From contig CBDCEM010000003.1 of NCBI GenBank assembly GCA_965215825.1, forward strand, positions 1,240,001 to 1,304,000: a stretch of 64,000 nucleotides of DNA, written 5' to 3'. Each line of letters starts with the position of its first letter. Position 1 is the first letter of the stretch. The notes below the pieces were generated by a model, which ran no database searches, was not told the origin of the DNA, and was given only the letters and a program-made list of their open reading frames with translations. The position numbers and the translations under genes were made by a program. Of this stretch, positions 25,417 through 34,061 are shown piece by piece. Source of the DNA: JAWPMT01 sp965215825. Its GTDB lineage: Bacteria; Bacteroidota; Bacteroidia; Cytophagales; Cyclobacteriaceae.

Positions 25417-26073
25417 ATGAATGGCTTATTTGATGAACTGTGTTATTATCGCAGTGTGATTTTACAGGTTTTTCTGATTTCGGGACTGATCAGTTTCTTT
25501 GGAACTATTCCGCCAGCGACGATCAATGTTACTGTTTTGCAGTTGGCGTTGAAGGATCGGGCAAAGCAGGCGTTGATGCTTGCAATTGGTGCTGCCCTGA
25601 TTGATAGCACTTATGCGGGACTGAGTGTGAAAATCGCAGCATATCTCGAGCAACATGTAGAATTTTCGAATTCTTTCTTTCTGATAGCCGCTTTCATCCT
25701 GCTTTTATTAGGAATCATTTCACTTTCCGGAAAGATCAAACCAGAAGCGAAAGCCTTGGAAAAACAATCTCAAATAGGCCTTGGACAAGGACTGTTACTA
25801 GGAATTTTTAACCCATTAGCAATGCCTTTTTGGCTGGGTTGGATTTCACTTTTACAGATGAATGGTTGGATCAATGTCGAAGGTATTAATTATTGGTTTT
25901 TTATCCTTGGAGCTTTTGCAGGAGAAGTGAGTCTATTAATGATTGTGATTAAAATTGGAGAGAAGTTTACTCGTATATCGGAGAATAAGGTATTAACCAA
26001 CATCATACCGGGAGTGGTGTTGCTGGTGCTGGGGTTGATCAACTTATTCAATTGGCTGACTTTTTACTGGTAA
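25417..26073 (+). CDS. LysE-type amino-acid exporter
   Basis: The protein has about six hydrophobic segments with the LysE pattern: FFGTIPPATINVTVLQLAL near the N-terminus, LGQGLLLGIFNPLAMPFWLGW in the middle, and a hydrophobic C-terminal helix (TNIIPGVVLLVLGLINLF). It is a second, only distantly similar LysE-type protein in this window (compare 7400-8047). The ATG at 25417 is preferred over a TTG at 25399. Its stop directly abuts the stop of the convergent lipoprotein gene. Substrate unknown. Confidence 0.82.
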   Translation: MNGLFDELCYYRSVILQVFLISGLISFFGTIPPATINVTVLQLALKDRAKQALMLAIGAALIDSTYAGLSVKIAAYLEQHVEFSNSFFLIAAFILLLLGIISLSGKIKPEAKALEKQSQIGLGQGLLLGIFNPLAMPFWLGWISLLQMNGWINVEGINYWFFILGAFAGEVSLLMIVIKIGEKFTRISENKVLTNIIPGVVLLVLGLINLFNWLTFYW

Positions 26074-26523
26074 TTATATCGTTATGGTTTCAGGCCCAGA
26101 CAGCAGGATCACGTGACAACAATCGTGTCCCACCAGAAAACTATATTGCAAGATGAGTTGTTCGTTAATCCAACCACTAAGTTCGATGCAGTGACCTGCT
26201 TGAGCCAGTTCATCCTTCATCGCATCTTCCGCGATAATGTATCCTGCATTGGTTGCTCCTGGAACTTTAATTTCAACGCCTTTCGAAGTAGACAGGTTTT
26301 TTAGACTGAAGTCATCAAATTGAACAGGTGTTCCTTCCTTGTCCATTACCTGAATAGCTATCGTTTTGTACTCACTGGTACAAATCATTGCGGGAGTACA
26401 GGTAGGCAACTTCGAAGTATCTATCTCTGTGTCGCAACTAGATTTGATTACTTGAGTGACTGTTTTGCTCGTTTGGCAACCCATGAATAAGATCATGGAA
26501 AAAATCAGAATAGTTCTCATCAT
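26074..26523 (-). CDS. Small lipoprotein with C-terminal DCCHVILL motif (paralogue 1)
   Basis: A lipobox (LFMGC) follows a short signal peptide. The remaining about 130 residues are beta-rich and end with FLVGHDCCHVILLSGPETI. The next gene upstream (26723-27115) has the same plan and the same ending, so the two are paralogues. The CC and histidine pair suggests metal or haem binding or a disulfide; no family was recognised. It is convergent with, and touches, the LysE-type gene. Confidence 0.75.
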   Translation of the reverse strand: MMRTILIFSMILFMGCQTSKTVTQVIKSSCDTEIDTSKLPTCTPAMICTSEYKTIAIQVMDKEGTPVQFDDFSLKNLSTSKGVEIKVPGATNAGYIIAEDAMKDELAQAGHCIELSGWINEQLILQYSFLVGHDCCHVILLSGPETITI

Positions 26524-26722
26524 TTGTTAAAAGAAACAAGATAATTAAATCTTGAAAACAATGGCCTATCCACTCATTCCACAAACTGCCTGGATCATTT
26601 AATCAGAAGTCCGTGGAGTGCGTCAGTAGCTCTCTAGGATAGCGACCTTATCTTACTAAATGAATCATGATTAACGAAATTCCCTTGAATTGAATGCAAA
26701 GAACATAATTGTCATCGCCCGA

Positions 26723-27115
26723 TCAGAGTTGAATGGTGGTAGTTCCTTCTAATAAAATCACATGACAGCAATCATGACCTACTAAAAAAGTTTCCCGAAT
26801 CACTTCCTCGCCATCCAGGGTGCCTACCAATTCTATCCGTTGACCGTCCTTCGGTAATTCGTCTAGCATCGAATCATCAGCAATTGGATAACTGTTTACC
26901 CAGGGTGTGGGATCGAGTACTACTGCAGTCTCAGTATCCAGGTTGGTAACTGTGTAAGCGTCGAGTGTTATCGGTTCTCCATTATTATCGACCACTTCAA
27001 CGTAGACTGTTCTAAATTCTTCCGTGCATACCAGATTTCCCGAGCAGTTCTGAAGATCATCGTCGTTGCAACTAGAGGCTACTGTGGCGAGCAGCAGTAT
27101 AAAAATGTATTTCAT
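26723..27115 (-). CDS. Small lipoprotein with C-terminal DCCHVILL motif (paralogue 2)
   Basis: Lipobox ASSC and a CTEEFRTVYVEVVDN block aligned with CTSEYKTIAIQVMDK in the neighbour show duplication, as does FLVGHDCCHVILLEGTTTI at the end. The 130-residue protein is predicted to be anchored and extracytoplasmic. Spacer to the paralogue is about 200 bp. Function unknown; see paralogue 1. Confidence 0.75.
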   Translation of the reverse strand: MKYIFILLLATVASSCNDDDLQNCSGNLVCTEEFRTVYVEVVDNNGEPITLDAYTVTNLDTETAVVLDPTPWVNSYPIADDSMLDELPKDGQRIELVGTLDGEEVIRETFLVGHDCCHVILLEGTTTIQL

Positions 27116-27299
27116 ATCTCTTTAATTATGTTTCAATTCATGACAAAAGCCTTGCCAAAAAGCCTAAAACATGTAAGGTGGACTACACTTTAAACAATAT
27201 TTTTCCCACCTGCGAAACATTTTTCTCGCTTATGCGCTTCGATATTAATGAAAAAACCGTCTTAGGGTACTTTCGTAACAATCTAATAGCTAGGAAAAT

Positions 27300-27482
27300 A
27301 TGAATGTTAAAGACTTTGAAATTATCCAAAAGGTACTTGGTTTATCTGTAGAAGATCGATCTGAAGTACTTAGTTATATCGAGCATATCTCCAAAGTGAG
27401 AGAGATCAACGCCCATGCGCAACATCAGGAGCAAGGACTAAGAGAGATCCAGCAAGCGCTCACGACTCAGTTGACGTTTTAG
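27300..27482 (+). CDS. Small hypothetical protein, 60 aa
   Basis: An ATG-initiated frame with a helical, acidic-amphipathic product (VLGLSVEDRSEVLSYIEHISK). The LSVEDRSEVLSYIEHI stretch resembles small DUF2281/antitoxin-type helices (LPxxxRxEVLxFIExL), but that is weak. It overlaps the 3' end of hutG by 4 bp in convergent orientation and no toxin partner is present. It is supported only by length, start position in an otherwise empty gap and composition. Confidence 0.4.
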   Translation: MNVKDFEIIQKVLGLSVEDRSEVLSYIEHISKVREINAHAQHQEQGLREIQQALTTQLTF

Positions 27483-28417
27483 GACCAGTTATAAACAACA
27501 TCAAAAGCCAGGCTAGCGGCCATTTTTGAAGTTTGCTGTCCCGTGTCAAAGGTTGGGTTTAATTCAGCGATATCCATACTGACCAGCTTATTGCTGCTGA
27601 TTGTACGCATCAGGTAGGGCCATAGTTCCTGATATGAAAAACCATTTACTGTAGGTGCACTTACTCCGGGGCAATAACTCATGTCAAAACCATCCAGGTC
27701 TATCGTAAGATATAGATAGTCAACAGTGTCGATAAATTCATTGAACTTCCTTTCTGATATGGGATTGCCCATATTATTTCTCTCGATCACCAGCACCTCG
27801 TTTTCTTCCGCTACATCAAACAATTTTTTCGTATTGCCAGCTGGCTGAATTCCTATACAGCAATAGTGAAAGTTTTCTTCTTTCTGAGCGATTTGCCAAA
27901 AAGGAGTTCCTGAGGATGAGTTTTCTTCAACTTCACGAAGGTCAAAGTGTGCATCGAAGTTGATGATTCCAATACTTGCTTTTTCGCCCAATGCGGCTCT
28001 GATACCCATAAAATGGGCGTACGCAATATCGTGGCCACCTCCAATTGCAACTAATTTATGCCCTTTTCGCAGTACGCCTGCGACAGCTTTTGAAAATTGG
28101 CTTTGTGTCAATTCTAATTGATCATCCTCACAAATTATGTCACCCAGGTCGTGCAAGGTGCTCAACTCATGTGCTGCAAGGTTAGAAAAAGCTATTCGAA
28201 AGGCTTTGGGGCCTTCTACAGCACCTACTTTCCCTTTGTTTCTCCGAACGCCTTCATCACAAGCGTAGCCCAACAGAAAAACTCCTGGCGATAAATCAGA
28301 AATCTCTCGGATGTCCACGGTCTTAACCACCTGGTGCACCCTGAACTGACCAGCATCTGAATGACTATCAATTCGCCCTGTCCACATGGCCTTGTCCGCC
28401 GGAAAATATCTATCCAT
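27479..28417 (-). CDS. hutG: Formimidoylglutamase
   Basis: Arginase/agmatinase-fold enzyme with its manganese-binding motifs: GGGHDIAYA, NFDAHFDLRE and DLDGFDMSYCPG. It cleaves N-formimidoyl-L-glutamate to glutamate and formamide, the last step of the short histidine degradation route. Its position at the 3' end of an hutH-hutU-hutI row, overlapping hutI by 8 bp, supports this over agmatinase or arginase. Confidence 0.9.
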   Translation of the reverse strand: MDRYFPADKAMWTGRIDSHSDAGQFRVHQVVKTVDIREISDLSPGVFLLGYACDEGVRRNKGKVGAVEGPKAFRIAFSNLAAHELSTLHDLGDIICEDDQLELTQSQFSKAVAGVLRKGHKLVAIGGGHDIAYAHFMGIRAALGEKASIGIINFDAHFDLREVEENSSSGTPFWQIAQKEENFHYCCIGIQPAGNTKKLFDVAEENEVLVIERNNMGNPISERKFNEFIDTVDYLYLTIDLDGFDMSYCPGVSAPTVNGFSYQELWPYLMRTISSNKLVSMDIAELNPTFDTGQQTSKMAASLAFDVVYNWS

Positions 28418-29636
28418 GAATTAAATCCCCTTTTTTCCAGGTGTGAGTAGGATTCATTTGCCCCTGGTAATACAAGATATCGCGATAATCTTTCGAAGGA
28501 AAAGCGACCATGTCACAATTACTACCAGGAACAAGTCTGCCTCGATCTTCAAGGCCTAAGGCGGTAGCTGCTCTAAACGTCAAACCAGCAAATGTTTCCG
28601 CAGTACTTAGTTTTTCCATCGTACCCAGAATGGCTGCTTGCGTCAATAAATCACCCATAGGTGCTGAACCGGGATTCCAGTCGCTGGCAATGGCCAGGCA
28701 GCCTCCATGGTCCAATAATTGCCTGGCTGGAGTGAAAGGACATCCCAAACCCAGTGAGGCGCCAGGTAAAGCAGTGCCAACCACATCACTTTTAGCTAAC
28801 CTCATTATGTCTTTTTCTGTACTGGCTTCCAGGTGGTCCACACTTTTAACCCCCAGTGAGACGCCCAATTCACTTCCTCCTGTATGGAATTGGTCGCCAT
28901 GAATGGTGATATCGAATCCCATCTCTCTTGCATGGAGAAGATAGGAATGACTTTCTTCCACCGTAAAAGCGCCTTCCTCAGTGAAAATATCTACTCGATT
29001 TGAGAGAGATTCACTTTGAACGATGGGCAGCAACTCGTTAAGAATCATTTCCAAATATTCCTGATTGGATCCTTCAAAATCTCTGGGTCGCGTATGGGCT
29101 GCCAGGCAAGTTGGAATCAATTCAATTGGAATGCTGTCGCTGACATTTTTGATGACCCGTAGCATTTTCAATTCTTCCTCTACCGAAAGCCCGTAACCAC
29201 TTTTTATCTCACAAGTAGTAATGCCATTTTTTACCTGCCGGTCAATACGTTCAATCAATCCTCGCTTTAATTCCGCTGAAGAAGCTAATCGGGTTTGTTG
29301 CACCGTGTCCCAAATGCCACCGCCGGCTTTGGCAATCTCCAAATACGATTTGCCAGCGATTCTCATGGCATAATCTCGTTGACGTGAGCCTCCAAAACAA
29401 ATGTGGGTGTGGCAATCGATCAAACCAGGTAGAGCGACAAGAGGAGTGGAGACCTCCTGAAGTTCGTTGTAAGTTCCATGGCTCAAATCCGACCAGCGAC
29501 CTACATCGGCAATTTTACCATCTTCGGCCAGAATAGCGCCGCCTTCAATCACTTCCAGGTCATCGTCTGAAATAGCCCCCTTTTGAGGCAGACCTTTCAA
29601 TGTGACAAGTTGCTGGAATGGGCCGATCAATTTCAT
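28410..29636 (-). CDS. hutI: Imidazolonepropionase
   Basis: Amidohydrolase-fold enzyme of 408 residues. The zinc motif is PGLIDCHTHICFGG, followed by GITTCEIKSGYGL, DITIHGDQFH and a late SDWNPGSAP. It hydrolyses imidazolone propionate to N-formimidoyl-L-glutamate. The start overlaps the stop of hutU by 4 bp (ATGA), so translation is coupled. Confidence 0.95.
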   Translation of the reverse strand: MKLIGPFQQLVTLKGLPQKGAISDDDLEVIEGGAILAEDGKIADVGRWSDLSHGTYNELQEVSTPLVALPGLIDCHTHICFGGSRQRDYAMRIAGKSYLEIAKAGGGIWDTVQQTRLASSAELKRGLIERIDRQVKNGITTCEIKSGYGLSVEEELKMLRVIKNVSDSIPIELIPTCLAAHTRPRDFEGSNQEYLEMILNELLPIVQSESLSNRVDIFTEEGAFTVEESHSYLLHAREMGFDITIHGDQFHTGGSELGVSLGVKSVDHLEASTEKDIMRLAKSDVVGTALPGASLGLGCPFTPARQLLDHGGCLAIASDWNPGSAPMGDLLTQAAILGTMEKLSTAETFAGLTFRAATALGLEDRGRLVPGSNCDMVAFPSKDYRDILYYQGQMNPTHTWKKGDLIHG

Positions 29637-31303
29637 AGTACCAGGTTGTGTTTTTCACCCATTGCTACCGCGTCTTCATAACCAGCATCCATGTGTCGAA
29701 TAACTCCCATCGCAGGGTCGTTATGGAGAACACGTTTCAGGCAGTTTTCAGCTCTATCGGTACCATCGGCTAAGATCACAACTCCTGCATGCTGGGAATA
29801 GCCAATGCCAACGCCTCCTCCATGGTGGAATGAAACCCAGGTAGCACCACCTCCTGTATTAGCCATTAAATTCAACAGCGGCCAATCCGAAACCGCATCG
29901 GATCCATCTTTCATTCCTTCCGTTTCTCGGTTGGGTGAGGCCACAGAGCCGCAATCAAGGTGATCTCTGCCAATTACAATCGGTGCTTTTACTTTTCCTG
30001 TCCTTACAAGATCGTTGAAAATCAGACCAGCTTTTTCTCTTTCACCCAGTCCTAACCAGCATATTCTACATGGCAAACCCTGAAAGGCAATCTTTTCCCG
30101 GGCTTGAGTCAGCCAGTTGATCAAGTGAGTATTCTCAGGGAAAGCCTCTATGAGTGCCTTGTCAGTGGTATATATGTCCTCAGGGTCTCCTGACAATGCC
30201 GCCCATCTGAAGGGACCCTTTCCTTCGCAGAATAGAGGACGGACATAAGCCGGTACGAATCCTGGAAAATCGAAAGCGTTGGATTCACCCCCTTCCTGAG
30301 CAAAAGCCCTCAGGTTGTTTCCATAATCAAACGTGATACTACCGCGCTTTTGCATCTCGAGCATGAAACTTACGTGTCTTGCCATGCTTTTGATGGACTG
30401 TACTCTGTAAGCTTTTGGATCGTCAGATCTCAACTTCAATGCCTCTTCTAGGGTGATTCCATTCGGTACGTAACCATAAATGGGATCATGAGCAGAAGTT
30501 TGATCGGTGAGCACATCAGGAATGATGTCATCTTGCAATAATTTTTCAAGCACATCACCAATGTCACCTACCAGTCCCACGGAAAGAGCATGACCTTTTT
30601 CTTTCGCTTCCAAAACCCATTGCATCGCTTCTTCATAGGAATGGGTCATTTTGTCAATGTAACGCGTTGCGATTCGCTTTTCGATGCGGGCAGGGTCAAT
30701 GTCCACACCCAGAAAAGCTGCACCGGCCATTGTAGCGGCTAAAGGCTGAGCCCCACCCATACCTCCAAGGCCACCGGTCACCAACAGTTGATGTTTCAAC
30801 GATCCACCAAAATGTTGTCTGGCACAAGCGGCGAAAGTTTCATAAGTACCTTGTAGAATACCCTGACTGCCAATGTATATCCAACTGCCAGCTGTCATTT
30901 GACCGTACATCATCAATCCACGATCCTTAAGTTCGTTGAAGTGATCCCAGTTGGCCCATTCCGGAACAAGGTTACTGTTGGCAATTAGTACTCTAGGAGC
31001 TTCCGCATGTGTTCTTAAGACCCCCACAGGCTTTCCTGATTGTACTAAAAGACTTTGATCGTCTTCCAGGTTTAATAAGCATTCGATGATCTTTTCTAGA
31101 GATTGGCGATTCCTGGCTGCCTGCCCTGTTCCGCCGTAAACCACCAGATTTTCCGGATCTTCTGCGACATCTCCATCCAAATTGTTGAGCAACATGCGCA
31201 ATGGCGCTTCAGTTTGCCATGACTTGGCATGGAGCGTTGATCCCGTTGGGGATTTATAATTAGGATGTGATGCGTATTGCTCAATAAACTTCGTATAGCT
31301 CAT
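29633..31303 (-). CDS. hutU: Urocanate hydratase
   Basis: The 556-residue protein shows the urocanase NAD-binding segments (VYGGTGQAARN, TGGLGGMGGAQPLAATM) and the C-terminal family block WVSFHHGGGVGIGYS. It converts urocanate to imidazolone propionate using NAD as an electrophile. Length matches the family. The gene overlaps the end of hutH by 23 bp and hutI by 4 bp, so the whole set is one operon. Confidence 0.97.
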   Translation of the reverse strand: MSYTKFIEQYASHPNYKSPTGSTLHAKSWQTEAPLRMLLNNLDGDVAEDPENLVVYGGTGQAARNRQSLEKIIECLLNLEDDQSLLVQSGKPVGVLRTHAEAPRVLIANSNLVPEWANWDHFNELKDRGLMMYGQMTAGSWIYIGSQGILQGTYETFAACARQHFGGSLKHQLLVTGGLGGMGGAQPLAATMAGAAFLGVDIDPARIEKRIATRYIDKMTHSYEEAMQWVLEAKEKGHALSVGLVGDIGDVLEKLLQDDIIPDVLTDQTSAHDPIYGYVPNGITLEEALKLRSDDPKAYRVQSIKSMARHVSFMLEMQKRGSITFDYGNNLRAFAQEGGESNAFDFPGFVPAYVRPLFCEGKGPFRWAALSGDPEDIYTTDKALIEAFPENTHLINWLTQAREKIAFQGLPCRICWLGLGEREKAGLIFNDLVRTGKVKAPIVIGRDHLDCGSVASPNRETEGMKDGSDAVSDWPLLNLMANTGGGATWVSFHHGGGVGIGYSQHAGVVILADGTDRAENCLKRVLHNDPAMGVIRHMDAGYEDAVAMGEKHNLVL

Positions 31304-32843
31304 AGTATTCCGTTTTGAACTGTGGGAATTGATCGATACTTACCATATTGGTAAGCTCTCTTGATGTTATGATGGATAATGCTTTATGAATATCTTCAGA
31401 AAAGACCCGGTCCTGATCAGCGTGATCGATATGTGCCCGGATCGTCGCATGACAGGATTCCAAAACCTCACCTGATTTTAAAGGTCGACGAAAATCAAAG
31501 GCCTGTGCAGCGCATAAGAGCTCTATGGCTAGAATCTTTTCCAGATTGTCTATGATCTTCAGCGCTTTGCGGCCACTGATGGATCCCATACTGACATGAT
31601 CTTCCTGTCCCAGAGAAGTTGGGATGCTATCGGCACTTGCAGGATAGACAAGGCTCTTGTTTTCACTGGCCAGAGCGGCACTGGTATATTGGCAAAGCAT
31701 GAATCCTGAATTGATACCCGTGTCCTTCATAAGAAGTTTAGGTAAGCCTTCCAGCCCTTCAAGGGCCAGGTAAATACGTCGATCTGAAATATTGCCTAGT
31801 TCTGACGCGGCAAGAGCGGCATAATCTAGCGGAAGTGCCAAAGGTTGCCCATGGAAGTTACCCCCGCTAATGGTCAGCTCCTCGTCAATGATGACAGGGT
31901 TATCGGTTACTGCGTTTAGCTCTGTTTCAACTAATTCTTTGAGGTGCAACCAGGCTGTTCTCGAGGTACCATGTACCTGGGGAATGCAACGCAGGGAGTA
32001 AGGATCCTGAACTCTATCGCAATTTTCGTGAGATTGTAGGATTTCCGACTCCTCCAACATGCTGTGGATGCGCTGTGCTACATGGAGGTTTGCCGTGAAG
32101 GGGCGAACCATGTGAAGTGGTTTGAGAAATGGTTTGATAGAGCCCATGAGTGATTCTATCATCATGGCACCAATGAGATCGGCGTGATCCAGACAATTGT
32201 ACAGCTTTTCGACCACTAGTGTTGCATGAGCGGCAATGAATTGGGTTCCATTGATCAATGCCAAACCTTCTTTTGCTCCAAGTTTCAAAGGAGCCAGTTC
32301 ATAATTGTTGAGCACAGCAGCCGGGTCCGATTCAATATCACCGACCCAAACTTTCCCTAATCCAATCAGAGGCAGGAATAAATGTGCAAGAGGTGCAAGG
32401 TCTCCGGAGGCGCCGACCGATCCTTGTTCTGGCACGCACGGAATCACATCGTTATCAATGTGCCAGACGATTCTTTGCAGCAGTGCCAACGAAACCCCGG
32501 AATACCCCTGGGCCAGAGAATTGGCTTTCAAGATCAACATGATCTTGGCCAACTCTTTTGAAATGTAGTTGCCAACTCCGACAGCATGACTTCTCAGGAT
32601 ATTTTCCTGAAGAATTTCAGTATTTTCCTTAGAAATGATGGTATTGCACAAAGGGCCGAAACCGGTGTTGATACCGTAGACCACCTTTTCAGAGGCCACA
32701 ATATCAGAAACAATCGCAGCACATTGTTCTACCTTTTCAGTGGTTTCCTGATGTAACTCTCCTTTTTTGGTGCCGCGAGCCAATTCCAGCACCGTGGATA
32801 CCGTCAAATAATCTTTTCCGTAATAAAATATGTGTTGACTCAT
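31281..32843 (-). CDS. hutH: Histidine ammonia-lyase
   Basis: The MIO cofactor triad is visible in GSVGASGDLAPLAHL (Ala-Ser-Gly). Further family motifs are GINTGFGPL and QEDHVSMGS. The enzyme deaminates histidine to urocanate and opens the pathway. I chose the ATG at 32843 (MSQHIFYYG); a TTG at 32870 would add nine unlikely residues. First gene of the operon, divergent from the LysR regulator. Confidence 0.96.
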   Translation of the reverse strand: MSQHIFYYGKDYLTVSTVLELARGTKKGELHQETTEKVEQCAAIVSDIVASEKVVYGINTGFGPLCNTIISKENTEILQENILRSHAVGVGNYISKELAKIMLILKANSLAQGYSGVSLALLQRIVWHIDNDVIPCVPEQGSVGASGDLAPLAHLFLPLIGLGKVWVGDIESDPAAVLNNYELAPLKLGAKEGLALINGTQFIAAHATLVVEKLYNCLDHADLIGAMMIESLMGSIKPFLKPLHMVRPFTANLHVAQRIHSMLEESEILQSHENCDRVQDPYSLRCIPQVHGTSRTAWLHLKELVETELNAVTDNPVIIDEELTISGGNFHGQPLALPLDYAALAASELGNISDRRIYLALEGLEGLPKLLMKDTGINSGFMLCQYTSAALASENKSLVYPASADSIPTSLGQEDHVSMGSISGRKALKIIDNLEKILAIELLCAAQAFDFRRPLKSGEVLESCHATIRAHIDHADQDRVFSEDIHKALSIITSRELTNMVSIDQFPQFKTEYYELYEVY

Positions 32844-32867
32844 GGATTGTGGGTAGCAATGGAGGTA

Positions 32868-32920
32868 CAAAAATAATTAGGTAGTTTTGATAACTGGAAA
32901 TACCAATTTGTATACCAATT
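32868..32920. promoter_or_regulatory. hut/LysR intergenic control region with ATACCAATT repeats
   Basis: ATACCAATT occurs at 32900-32908 and 32912-32920, a 12-bp spacing of about one helical turn, directly before and overlapping the LysR gene start. A TATTTTTG on the minus strand (32868-32875) fits the Bacteroidota -7 element TAnnTTTG and lies 25 bp from the hutH start. Together they look like an operator shared by the divergent genes. Assignment is by pattern only. Confidence 0.45.
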
Positions 32921-32921
32921 G

Positions 32922-33812
32922 ATGCTTTTTAGTTATCAGATAGAATTACGTCACCTAATTTACTTTAAAGTCGTTGCGGAGGAGCTGCACTTTCGACGCG
33001 CTGCGGAGCGGTTACACATTACACAACCAGGTTTGAGCCGTCAAATCAAACAATTGGAAGAGGTGATAGGTGTCACACTTTTTGTGAGAGATAAACGCAC
33101 TGTCAGACTCACAGAGCCTGGTAAGTTTCTGTTTGAAGAAGTAGGTGCCATACAGAGTCAGTTGGAACAAGTAATACAAACCACTCGTCTTATTGGAAAA
33201 GGAGAGGAGGGCGAACTTCGAATTGGATTTGTGGGAAGCGCCATGCATGGTGTTATCCCTGATTTATTGAAACGACTGTCCATACTTTTTCCGAAGATCC
33301 ATGCTAGTTTGGATCAACTGGACAATCTTCAACAGATTGACGCGATTGCTCATGATCGTTTGGATATTGGTTTTATAAGGTCACTACAAATCCCGGATGG
33401 TTTAAGACGACTGGAAGTTCTAAATGAACCCTTCGCCTTGGTTTTACCTGAAGATCATTTCCTGGATACTGATAATTTCCGCCAAATCAATCAGCTAAAA
33501 CAAGAGCATTTCATTCTTTTTTCACAAGACTATAGCTATGACTATTACCAACTAGTGATGAGCATTTTTGAGGATCAGGGTTTCACGCCACAGGTATTGC
33601 ACCGTTCCGTTCACCCCAGTACCATTTTCCGATTAGTAGAACAAGGGTTGGGTGTCGCCATTGTTCCAAGTTCTCTTCAATCCGGGTTTGATCTTAAAGT
33701 GAGATTTGTCGCCTTGGATCAGCTTCCCCAACGAACGGTACTTTCTGCAATTTGGAAGGAGGATAACCGTAATCCGGTATTACCGAAATTTTTGGAAATG
33801 GTAAAAAAGTAG
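32922..33812 (+). CDS. LysR-type transcriptional regulator, probable hut regulator
   Basis: The N-terminal winged helix is clear (LRHLIYFKVVAEELHF, RAAERLHITQPGLSRQIKQLE), followed by an inducer-binding domain with GELRIGFVGSAM and a C-terminal LGVAIVPSS. Its divergent placement 78 bp from hutH, with repeats in the spacer, suggests that it controls the hut operon, with histidine or urocanate as inducer. That regulatory link is inferred. The ATG at 32922 is used; a TTG lies 3 bp upstream. Confidence 0.9.
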   Translation: MLFSYQIELRHLIYFKVVAEELHFRRAAERLHITQPGLSRQIKQLEEVIGVTLFVRDKRTVRLTEPGKFLFEEVGAIQSQLEQVIQTTRLIGKGEEGELRIGFVGSAMHGVIPDLLKRLSILFPKIHASLDQLDNLQQIDAIAHDRLDIGFIRSLQIPDGLRRLEVLNEPFALVLPEDHFLDTDNFRQINQLKQEHFILFSQDYSYDYYQLVMSIFEDQGFTPQVLHRSVHPSTIFRLVEQGLGVAIVPSSLQSGFDLKVRFVALDQLPQRTVLSAIWKEDNRNPVLPKFLEMVKK

Positions 33813-34061
33813 TGTTTAAATAGTAAAAAAGCCCATTTTTATGGAAATATTTTATGAATTCGTAGAAAAATTTATACTGATTTTCAGCCGTGTATGGACC
33901 AATATGTCCGCTTGGGTACTTATCCTCTAGCGCATAGGTGAAATACCCAATTGGATTAGGGGTAATGCGATCTTCGGATTGTCATGAAGAGAATTTTCAT
34001 GGGTTTCGCGCATGAAGATTCAATTTGTACTAAACCAATATTTAAACCAAAACTAGAGAGA

